From Homoserinibacter sp. YIM 151385 (GTDB lineage Bacteria; Actinomycetota; Actinomycetes; Actinomycetales; Microbacteriaceae), in assembly GCF_027912415.1 (NCBI RefSeq), contig NZ_CP115175.1:2604001-2668000 (forward strand): 64,000 nucleotides of DNA. The letters are read 5' to 3'. The notes below the pieces were generated by a model. The model ran no database searches and was not told where the DNA came from. It saw only the letters and a program-made list of their open reading frames with translations. Shown here piece after piece: positions 52,382 through 58,762 of this stretch. Positions within the stretch are counted from its first letter, which is position 1, and each line of letters starts with the position of its first letter. The position numbers and the translations under genes were made by a program.

Positions 52382-53560
52382 CTAGACGAACGCGGCCGTG
52401 CCGGTGACCGCCCGACCCACGATGAGCGTGTTCATCTCGCGGGTGCCCTCGTAGGAGTACAGCGCCTCCGCGTCCGCGAAGGCCCGGGCCGCCCCGTAGT
52501 CGAGGACGATGCCGTTGCCGCCCATCGCCTCGCGGGCCCACGCGACCGTCTCCCGCATCCGGCTCGTCGCGTAGGCCTTCGCGAGCGCCGCGTGCTCGTC
52601 GGCCTGGACGCCCTCGTCGAGCATCTCGGAGACGCGCGTGCACATCGCGATCGAGGCGGTGATGTTGCCGAGCATGCGCGCGAGAAGGTCCTGCACGAGC
52701 TGGTGGGAGGCGATCGGCTTGCCGAACTGGACGCGCTCGCCCGCGTAGCGCAGCGCCGCCTCGTAGGCGCCGATCGAGTTGCCGACGGCCGCCCAGGCGA
52801 CCTCGGCGCGTGTCAGCCGCAGCACGGCGGCCGTGTCGCGGAAGCTGTTCGCGCGCTGCAGCCGCATCGACTCGGGAACGCGCACGCCCTCCATCCGGAT
52901 GTCGGCGTTCTGCACGATGCGCAGCGACTGCTTGCGCTCGATCTTCGTCGCCGACCAGCCGGGGGCGTCGGTGCGGACGAGGAAGCCCTTCACCTGGCCG
53001 TCCTCCGCCGACTTCGCCCAGATGACGACGACGTCCGCGAAGGTCGCGTTGCCGATCCAGCGCTTCTCGCCGTCGAGGATCCAGTCGTCGCCGTCGCGCC
53101 GGGCGACGGTGCGCAGACCCTGCGCGCTGTCGGAGCCGGAGAGCGGCTCGGTGAGGCCGAAGGCGCCCAGCACCTCGCCGCGCGCCATCGGCGGCAGCCA
53201 CTCGGCGCGCTGCTCGGGGGAGCCGGCGACGCCGATCGCGCCCATCGCGAGGCCGTTCTGCACGCCGACGTAGGTCGCGATGCTCGCATCGACCCGCGCG
53301 AGCTCGAGCGCGACCCAGCCGCGGTAGAGGGCCGAGTTCTCGAAGGCGGCGGTCTCCTCCCACTGCATGCCGAAGACGGGGTGGCGGTGGAAGGCGGGGA
53401 GCAGCTGGTGCGGGAACTCGGCGCGCTCCCAGGCCTCGTCGACCACCGGGCGGACCTCGGCATCCAGCCAGTCGCGGAGCGCCGCGAGGGCGTCCTGCTC
53501 GTGGGGGCGCAGCTTCGCCTCGAAGCCGTAGAAGTCGCTGGCGAGGGGGGTGAGGGGCAT
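52382..53560 (-). CDS. Acyl-CoA dehydrogenase (glutaryl-CoA dehydrogenase-like)
   Basis: 392 residues, full length for the family. It oxidises an acyl-CoA with FAD and passes electrons to ETF. FGLTEPLSGSDSAQGLRTVA and KRWIGNATFADVVVIWAKS are the FAD and substrate region, KPIASHQLVQDLLARML follows, and the catalytic base is the Glu of LYSYEGTREMNTLIVGRA near residue 373. The sequence order and the YEGT motif resemble glutaryl-CoA dehydrogenases, but chain-length preference cannot be read safely. ATG at 53560 follows CGGAGT. It is divergent from the lipoprotein gene. Confidence 0.93.
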   Translation of the reverse strand: MPLTPLASDFYGFEAKLRPHEQDALAALRDWLDAEVRPVVDEAWERAEFPHQLLPAFHRHPVFGMQWEETAAFENSALYRGWVALELARVDASIATYVGVQNGLAMGAIGVAGSPEQRAEWLPPMARGEVLGAFGLTEPLSGSDSAQGLRTVARRDGDDWILDGEKRWIGNATFADVVVIWAKSAEDGQVKGFLVRTDAPGWSATKIERKQSLRIVQNADIRMEGVRVPESMRLQRANSFRDTAAVLRLTRAEVAWAAVGNSIGAYEAALRYAGERVQFGKPIASHQLVQDLLARMLGNITASIAMCTRVSEMLDEGVQADEHAALAKAYATSRMRETVAWAREAMGGNGIVLDYGAARAFADAEALYSYEGTREMNTLIVGRAVTGTAAFV

Positions 53561-53754
53561 GCGGGACTCCGTCGTCGTGTCGTGGATGCGGGGAGCCTAC
53601 GCAGGCCGGGCCGCGGGGGCGAGCGGCTTGGGGATCGGGCACAGCGTGTGCGGCGGCGTCGCGCCGCGGCTTGTCGGAGATCTGCAATCGGCGGTGACCG
53701 GATCGTGATGCGGCGGTGACCGGGTCGAGACCGGCGCATCTCTAGGCTTCGGGC
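53561..53754. other. Divergent intergenic region with 13-bp direct repeats
   Basis: CGGCGGTGACCGG occurs at 53689-53701 and 53711-53723, 22 bases apart, upstream of the lipoprotein -10 box TAGGCT (53743-53748), which ends 6 bases before its ATG. TCGGAGATCTGC at 53674-53685 is the reverse complement of 56057-56068 in the convergent-gene repeat. The direct repeats sit on one face of the helix about two turns apart, in the position of an activator or repressor site. Confidence 0.5.
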
Positions 53755-54837
53755 ATGCGCCTCCGCTCCCGTGCCCTCGCCGCGGCCGCCCTCGCCGCCG
53801 CCCTCGCGCTGCTCGCAGGCTGCGCGCCTCAGCCGGTGCCGGAGCCCGCGCCGAGCGCGAGCGCCGAGCCGGCGCCCAGCGCCGATCCCGTCGCCGACCG
53901 GCCCCGATCGCTCGGCGGCCTGGACTGCGCGGCGCTGCTCGGCGCCGGCACGATCGCGGCCGTCTCGTCGCAGGCGGAGGCGGCCCGCGACTCCTCCGTC
54001 CTCGCCTGGAGCGCCGTCGCCGCCCGCATCCAGCAGTCGGGGGGCCTGCTCTGCGAGTGGAGCTCGATGGCGCTCGCGACCGAGCTGCACGATCGGATCC
54101 AGGTCGGGGCGATGCCGGATGCGGCGGCCGAGTACGAGCAGGCGGCCGCCCACCCCGAGCTGCGCGCCGATGCCCGCGACGAGCACGGCGACAGCTCCTT
54201 CGCCGCCTGTTCCGAGGACGGCGGGCGGGCCCTCTGCGCCGGCAGCGTGCTCGTCGGGACGACCTGGGCGGACATCCGGCTCTCGCTCGCCGACGCCGAC
54301 GGCGCGGCCTCGCTGTTCGACGACGCGATGGGCGAGGTCGCCGCGGCGCTCGCCGGCGCCGGCGCCCCCGCCGACTGGACCCCGGCCGAGACCGCCGTCG
54401 ACGGCGCGCTCCTCTGCGAGTCCCCGGCCGCGGCCGAGCGGATGTCCGCGATCCTCGACGGCGAGGCGCAGCAGGTGGGCAGCGGCGCCGAGGGCGAGTT
54501 CTTCCCCGTCTCGCGCCAGCGGGTCGACTGGGCGGAGTGCGGCTGGCAGGTGCCCGGCGATCCCGGCTTCCTCAGGCTCGCGCTCCTGGCGGGCGGCGCC
54601 TGGTGGGCGGAGGAGGTCATCGCCGACCCCGGTGCGAGCGCCGCCGTCGGCGACGAGAGCGCCGTCGAGGTGACCGGCGCGGAGGCCGCCGCCCTCGCCT
54701 GCGGTGCGGGCTCCTGCTGGGGCCGGATCGCGGTCGACGGCTCGACCGTGCTCGTGACGGGCGACGCCGTCGGCGAGGACCGCGAGGCCTTCACGGGGGT
54801 GCTCGAGCAGCTCGCCGCGTCCCTCCTGGAGGGCTGA
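53755..54837 (+). CDS. Lipoprotein of unknown function
   Basis: 360 residues. The signal ends in a lipobox LLAGC (Cys near residue 23), followed by a Pro/Ala/Ser-rich spacer (residues 25-50) and a globular part with five or more cysteines that probably pair outside (LDCAALL, LLCEWSS, FAACSED, LCAGSV, LLCESP). The globular half appears to hold two similar subdomains, each with a DCA/LCE start and a WAD/WAE turn. No family was recognised. Leaderless start. It is 18 bases upstream of manA, which has its own -10 box. Confidence 0.75.
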   Translation: MRLRSRALAAAALAAALALLAGCAPQPVPEPAPSASAEPAPSADPVADRPRSLGGLDCAALLGAGTIAAVSSQAEAARDSSVLAWSAVAARIQQSGGLLCEWSSMALATELHDRIQVGAMPDAAAEYEQAAAHPELRADARDEHGDSSFAACSEDGGRALCAGSVLVGTTWADIRLSLADADGAASLFDDAMGEVAAALAGAGAPADWTPAETAVDGALLCESPAAAERMSAILDGEAQQVGSGAEGEFFPVSRQRVDWAECGWQVPGDPGFLRLALLAGGAWWAEEVIADPGASAAVGDESAVEVTGAEAAALACGAGSCWGRIAVDGSTVLVTGDAVGEDREAFTGVLEQLAASLLEG

Positions 54838-54842
54838 GCGGC

Positions 54843-54848
54843 TAGCGT
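54843..54848 (+). promoter_or_regulatory. -10 box TAGCGT for manA (leaderless)
   Basis: TAGCGT ends 7 bases before the ATG at 54856. Confidence 0.5.
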
Positions 54849-54855
54849 TGGGCGC

Positions 54856-55983
54856 ATGCTCCTCGGCATCCAGAACACGCCCCGCGACTACGCCTGGGGA
54901 TCCACCACCGCGATCCCGGAGCTGCTCGGCACCCCGGTGACGGGCGCCCCGCAGGCTGAGCTCTGGCTCGGCGCGCACCCCGGCTCGCCCGCACGCGTCG
55001 TCGAGCGGCCCGAGCGCACCCTCCTCGACGTGGTCGAGGGGCGGCTGCCGTTCCTGCTCAAGGTGCTCGCGGCAGGCTCGCCGCTCTCGCTGCAGGCGCA
55101 CCCGACGCCGGCGCAGGCGGAGGCCGGCTTCGCGCGCGAGGAGGCGGCCGGCGTCCCCGTCGACGCGCCGCACCGCAACTACAAGGACGCCTTCCACAAG
55201 CCGGAGCTCATCTACGCGCTCTCGGAGCCCTTCCGCGCGCTCTGCGGCTTCCGCTCCGTCGAGCGGACGCGCGCTGTGCTCGCCGCGGTCGAGCAGGATC
55301 CGCGGATCGCGCCGCTCCTCGAGCGCCTCGTCGACGACAGCTCGCTGCGCGGCGTCTTCGAGTGGCTCATCACCCGCGGCGAGGGCGTCGACGAGCTCGT
55401 CGCGGCGGTCGTCGAGGCGGCCGCGGATGCGGAGGGCCCCAGCTGGGAGACGGTCCGCCTCCTCGCCGAGCACTACCCGGGGGATCCGGGCATCGCGATC
55501 TCGCTGCTCGTCAACACGGTGTCGCTGCGTCGCGGCGAGGTGCTGTACCTGCCGGCCGGCAACATCCACGCCTACCTCGACGGGCTCGGCATCGAGCTCA
55601 TGGCCGCGTCCGACAACGTGCTGCGCGGGGGGCTCACCCCGAAGCACGTCGACGTGCCGGAGCTGCTCGAGGTGCTCGACTTCCGCCCTCTGCCGGTGCC
55701 GTACCTCGCCCCCGCGCTCCCGCACCCGGGGGTGCGGGTGTTCCGCCCCGACGTGCCCGACTTCGAGCTGACGGTCGTCGACTCGGAGGCGCTCGAGAGC
55801 GGGGTCGAGCTGCCGCTCGCGGGCCCGGCGATCGCGCTCGCCGTCGAGGGGCGTGTGGAGCTCGAGGGCGGGGATGCCGTGCTCGAGCGCGGGGATGCCG
55901 TCTTCATCGCCGAGCAGGACACGCTCCGCCTCGCGGGCGAGGGCCTCGTGTTCCTCGCCTCGACGCGCGCCGCCCTCGGCTGA
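54856..55983 (+). CDS. manA: Mannose-6-phosphate isomerase, class I
   Basis: 375 residues, zinc-dependent cupin isomerase. It interconverts fructose-6-P and mannose-6-P, feeding GDP-mannose and hence the gmd enzymes at 34.7-36.7 kb. NTPRDYAWGS is the class I start. Zinc ligands are Gln80 and His82 (LQAHPT), Glu117 (HKPELIYAL) and His238 (AGNIHAYL). ELMAASDNVLRGGLTPKH and DVPELLEVLDF are conserved. Leaderless ATG. It converges with the GlxA-type regulator, with a repeat element between. Confidence 0.95.
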   Translation: MLLGIQNTPRDYAWGSTTAIPELLGTPVTGAPQAELWLGAHPGSPARVVERPERTLLDVVEGRLPFLLKVLAAGSPLSLQAHPTPAQAEAGFAREEAAGVPVDAPHRNYKDAFHKPELIYALSEPFRALCGFRSVERTRAVLAAVEQDPRIAPLLERLVDDSSLRGVFEWLITRGEGVDELVAAVVEAAADAEGPSWETVRLLAEHYPGDPGIAISLLVNTVSLRRGEVLYLPAGNIHAYLDGLGIELMAASDNVLRGGLTPKHVDVPELLEVLDFRPLPVPYLAPALPHPGVRVFRPDVPDFELTVVDSEALESGVELPLAGPAIALAVEGRVELEGGDAVLERGDAVFIAEQDTLRLAGEGLVFLASTRAALG

Positions 55984-56010
55984 GCGCGGACTCCGCTCGC
56001 GGCGGCCGCG

Positions 56011-56080
56011 GAGTCGGAGAATCCAGGCCGACGACGCCGTTCCGGTGCCGATCCCGGCAGATCTCCGAGACGCGGTACGG
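56011..56080. repeat. Intergenic stem-loop repeat, copy 2, between convergent genes
   Basis: TCGGAGA (56014-56020) and TCTCCGA (56062-56068) form the outer stem. The right arm 56047-56080 matches 6441-6474 near purH. Like copy 1, it sits between the 3' ends of convergent genes. Confidence 0.5.
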
Positions 56081-56106
56081 CTCCGCCCGCCTCGGAGCGG
56101 GCGGGC

Positions 56107-57060
56107 TCAGCTCGCCGCGCGATCCCCGAAGGTCCGACGGTAGGCGGTCGGGGTCGTCTGCAGCACCTTGAGGAAGTGGTGCCGCATGACGGCGGCGCTG
56201 CCGAAGCCGCTGCGCTGCGCGACCACCTCGAGCCCCTCGTCCCCGCCCTCGAGCAGCCCCTGCGCGCGCACGATCCGCTGACGGTTGAGCCAGGCGGCGG
56301 GCGTCGTGCCGAGCTCGGCGCGGAAGCGGCGGGCGAAGGTGCGGGAGGACATGAGCGCCTTCCGCGCCAGCTCGTCGACGCTGAGGTCGCGGTCGAGGTG
56401 CTCGAGCATCCAGTCGACGACCTCGGCGAGCGAGTCGGCGCGGCGCTCGGGCACGGGGGAGGCGATGTACTGCGCCTGCCCGCCGTCGCGCTGCGGCGGC
56501 ACGACCATGCGCCGGGCGACGACGTTCGCGGCGGCGGCGCCGTGCTCGACGCGCACGAGGTGGAGCGCGGCGTCGATGCCGGAGGCGGTGCCGGCGGAGG
56601 TGATCACCTTGCGGTCCTCGACGAAGAGGACGTCGCAGTCGACCGCCGCCCGCGGGTACTCGTCGGCGAGGCGGTCGGTGTACATCCAGTGCGTGGTGGC
56701 GCGGCGTCCGTCGAGGATGCCGGCCTCGCCGAGCACGAAGGCCCCGCTGCAGACGCTGAGGATCCAGGCGCCGCGTGCCTCGGCGTCGCGGAGGACCTGG
56801 AGGTAGCGCTCGTCGACGCCGCCGATGCGGTGCGCGGGCACCGCGACGAGGTCGGCGTCGGCGCAGACGGAGAGGTCCTGGTCGATGTCCATGGTGAAGC
56901 CGAGGCTCGTCTCGACGGGGCCGGGGTCGGCGGTCGCGAGATGGAAGTCGAAGCGCGGGCCGCCCGACTCGCTGCGGTCGACGCCGAAGACCTCGCAGAC
57001 GACGCCGAACTCGAAGGGGGCGGTGCCGGGGAGCACGAGCGCGACGACCTTCTTCAGCAT
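56107..57060 (-). CDS. GlxA-family transcriptional regulator (DJ-1/PfpI domain plus AraC helix-turn-helix)
   Basis: 317 residues. The N-terminal DJ-1/PfpI-like domain (about 1-185) has the nucleophile-elbow sequence ILSVCSGAFVLGEAGILDG and VITSAGTASGIDAALHLV. The C-terminal AraC domain (about 215-315) has LSVDELARKALMSSRTFARR and a second helix-turn-helix QRSGFGSAAVMRHHFLK. GlxA-type regulators sense small metabolites such as glycine betaine or amino-acid derivatives. AAGGAGG precedes the ATG. It is divergent from a tiny leaderless reading frame and galE, with an 11-bp inverted repeat in the gap. Confidence 0.92.
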   Translation of the reverse strand: MLKKVVALVLPGTAPFEFGVVCEVFGVDRSESGGPRFDFHLATADPGPVETSLGFTMDIDQDLSVCADADLVAVPAHRIGGVDERYLQVLRDAEARGAWILSVCSGAFVLGEAGILDGRRATTHWMYTDRLADEYPRAAVDCDVLFVEDRKVITSAGTASGIDAALHLVRVEHGAAAANVVARRMVVPPQRDGGQAQYIASPVPERRADSLAEVVDWMLEHLDRDLSVDELARKALMSSRTFARRFRAELGTTPAAWLNRQRIVRAQGLLEGGDEGLEVVAQRSGFGSAAVMRHHFLKVLQTTPTAYRRTFGDRAAS

Positions 57061-57071
57061 GGAAACCTCCT

Positions 57072-57106
57072 TGGCAGGATCGTGTCGATCGCTGGCGATC
57101 CTGCCA
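57072..57106. promoter_or_regulatory. 11-bp perfect inverted repeat, probable autoregulatory operator
   Basis: TGGCAGGATCG (57072-57082) and CGATCCTGCCA (57096-57106) with a 13-base spacer. On the minus strand TTGCGA and CAGGAT spaced 17 bases apart give a promoter whose -10 falls in one arm, so binding would block the regulator's own transcription. Confidence 0.6.
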
Positions 57107-57130
57107 CTCGTGGCGGGAAATCGCAATCCG

Positions 57131-57136
57131 TAGATT
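57131..57136 (+). promoter_or_regulatory. -10 box TAGATT for a leaderless micro reading frame
   Basis: TAGATT ends 7 bases before the ATG at 57144, the same geometry as the other leaderless genes here. Confidence 0.4.
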
Positions 57137-57143
57137 CTCTGCC

Positions 57144-57221
57144 ATGAGCATCGTCATCGACGGCCAGGGCCCCGCCCGCCTCCGCCGCGACCGGCTGCCC
57201 GGCGCCCAGTTCTGGCGCTGA
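57144..57221 (+). CDS. Putative 25-residue leaderless micro-protein
   Basis: The frame from ATG 57144 to TGA 57221 codes a basic peptide starting MSIVIDGQGPARLRR and ending AQFWR. It has a well-placed -10 box, high-GC codon use like its neighbours, and lies between a GlxA-type regulator and galE. It may be a real short protein, an upstream peptide for galE, or the surviving 5' end of a lost gene that was controlled by the regulator. No homologue is recognised. Confidence 0.35.
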   Translation: MSIVIDGQGPARLRRDRLPGAQFWR

Positions 57222-57237
57222 CCCCCGCAGGCCCCGC

Positions 57238-57243
57238 TAGCGT
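57238..57243 (+). promoter_or_regulatory. -10 box TAGCGT for galE (leaderless)
   Basis: TAGCGT ends 6 bases before the ATG at 57250. Confidence 0.5.
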
Positions 57244-57249
57244 GGAGCC

Positions 57250-58221
57250 ATGACCTGGCTTGTCACCGGCGGCGCCGGCTACATCGGGGCGCACGTCGTC
57301 CGCGCCCTCCGCGACGAGGGCCTCGGCGCCGTCGTCGTCGACGACCTCTCCACCGGCCGCGAGGACTTCGTCCCGCGCGGGACCCCGTTCGTCCGCGGCT
57401 CCATCCTGGACGGCGCGCTGCTCGAGCGGGCGATCGACGAGCACGACGTGACGGGCGTCATCCACGTCGCGGGCTTCAAGTACGCGGGCGTCTCGGTCGA
57501 GCGGCCGCTCCACACCTACGAGCAGAACGTCACGGGCACCGCCGTCCTCCTCGCGGCGATGGCCGACCGCGGCGTCGACCGCATCGTGTTCTCCTCGAGC
57601 GCGGCCGTCTACGGCACGCCGGACGTCGACCTCGTCACGGAGGACACGCCGAAGGCCCCGGCCTCGCCCTACGGCGAGTCGAAGCTCGTCGGCGAGTGGC
57701 TGCTCCGCGATCAGGGGGTCGCGGCGGGGCTCCGCCACACGAGCCTGCGCTACTTCAACGTCGTCGGCTCGGCGACGCCGGAGGTGCTCGACCTGAGCCC
57801 GCACAACCTGTTCCCCCTGGTCTTCGAGGCGCTCGTCGCGGGGCGCACGCCGCAGATCAACGGCGACGACTATCCGACGCCCGACGGCACCAACGTCCGC
57901 GACTACCTCCACGTCGCCGACCTCGCGCTCGCGCACGTCGCGGCCGCGCGGCGGCTGGATGCGGGGGAGGCGATCGAGCCCGCGTACAACCTGGGCAGCG
58001 GCGACGGCGTCTCGGTGCGGGAGATCATGGCCGCCGTGGCGCGCGTGACCGGCATCGGCTTCGAGCCGTCCATCGCGCCGCGCCGGCCCGGCGATCCCGC
58101 CCGCATCGTCGCCTCGGGCGAGCTCGCGGCCCGCGACCTCGGCTGGGCGATGCGCCACTCCCTCGAGGACATGGTGCGCTCGGCCTGGGATGCGCGTCGC
58201 GGCGCGTCGCAACCCTCCTGA
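57250..58221 (+). CDS. galE: UDP-glucose 4-epimerase
   Basis: 323 residues, extended SDR. It interconverts UDP-glucose and UDP-galactose. The NAD loop GGAGYIG is at 7-13, HVAGFKYAGVSVERP is the conserved loop, Ser115-117 lead FSSSAAVYG, and Tyr141/Lys145 form YGESK. RYFNVVGSA and GTNVRDYLHVADLA complete the GalE pattern. The start is leaderless. In this position it can supply UDP-Gal to the locus. WhiB follows 112 bases downstream under its own promoter. Confidence 0.93.
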   Translation: MTWLVTGGAGYIGAHVVRALRDEGLGAVVVDDLSTGREDFVPRGTPFVRGSILDGALLERAIDEHDVTGVIHVAGFKYAGVSVERPLHTYEQNVTGTAVLLAAMADRGVDRIVFSSSAAVYGTPDVDLVTEDTPKAPASPYGESKLVGEWLLRDQGVAAGLRHTSLRYFNVVGSATPEVLDLSPHNLFPLVFEALVAGRTPQINGDDYPTPDGTNVRDYLHVADLALAHVAAARRLDAGEAIEPAYNLGSGDGVSVREIMAAVARVTGIGFEPSIAPRRPGDPARIVASGELAARDLGWAMRHSLEDMVRSAWDARRGASQPS

Positions 58222-58248
58222 GCCGATCGAGGGTTTATTAAGCGCGAC

Positions 58249-58304
58249 TTGACGTGAGCGAATTACACCGGTGTAATTGACCCCAGCGCGACGGCCGGTC
58301 GCGC
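58249..58304 (+). promoter_or_regulatory. whiB promoter with overlapping 18-bp palindrome and leader hairpin
   Basis: TTGACG (58249-58254), a 17-base spacer and TGTAAT (58272-58277) form a strong -35/-10 promoter, the only textbook one in the window. The perfect palindrome AATTACACCGGTGTAATT (58261-58278) covers the spacer and the -10. GCGCGAC (58286-58292) and GTCGCGC (58298-58304) form a hairpin at the start of the transcript. A repressor, possibly the WhiB protein itself, is the likely reader. Confidence 0.75.
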
Positions 58305-58333
58305 GGGGGACAGCAAGACCGAAGGAGCGGCCG

Positions 58334-58660
58334 ATGAGCACCGAGTACCGCCCGTCAGTCCCCGACGACTGGTTCGTCGATCCCGTCAAGCTCGGCATGC
58401 CCGGCATCCGCCCGCAGCTCGCCGAGGACGACGAGAACGAGCTCGCCTGGCAGTCGGACTCCCTCTGCGCGCAGACCGACCCCGAGGCCTTCTTCCCCGA
58501 GAAGGGCGGCTCCACCCGCGACGCGAAGCGCATCTGCGCCTCGTGCGAGGTCCGCAGCCAGTGCCTCGAGTACGCGCTCGAGAACGACGAGCGCTTCGGC
58601 ATCTGGGGCGGGCTCTCCGAGCGCGAGCGCCGCAAGCTCCGCCGCAGCCGCACGGCCTGA
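58334..58660 (+). CDS. whiB: WhiB-family [4Fe-4S] transcriptional regulator, WhiB2/WhmD-like
   Basis: 108 residues. Cluster cysteines are Cys45, Cys68, Cys71 and Cys77 (C-x22-C-x2-C-x5-C), followed by the GIWGG turn (89-93) and the basic tail RERRKLRRSR that binds DNA. WhiB proteins act with the housekeeping sigma factor. WhiB2/WhmD is linked to septation and cell division in mycobacteria. The neighbourhood with DUF3499 and phosphomannomutase supports the WhiB2 assignment. AAGGAG precedes the ATG. The promoter carries a palindrome suited to autoregulation. Confidence 0.93.
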   Translation: MSTEYRPSVPDDWFVDPVKLGMPGIRPQLAEDDENELAWQSDSLCAQTDPEAFFPEKGGSTRDAKRICASCEVRSQCLEYALENDERFGIWGGLSERERRKLRRSRTA

Positions 58661-58749
58661 TTCACCGCCCACCGCGCGCGATGGCCCCCGAACGGGCCGC
58701 GATCCCGCAGCTGTCGCGTGTCCTCACCCGGCCTCCGGCGAGGCGCGCC

Positions 58750-58755
58750 TAGCCT
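58750..58755 (+). promoter_or_regulatory. -10 box TAGCCT for the GT2-membrane fusion (leaderless)
   Basis: TAGCCT ends 7 bases before the ATG at 58763. This start is preferred over the frame's earlier GTG at 58718. Confidence 0.5.
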
Positions 58756-58762
58756 CGACACG

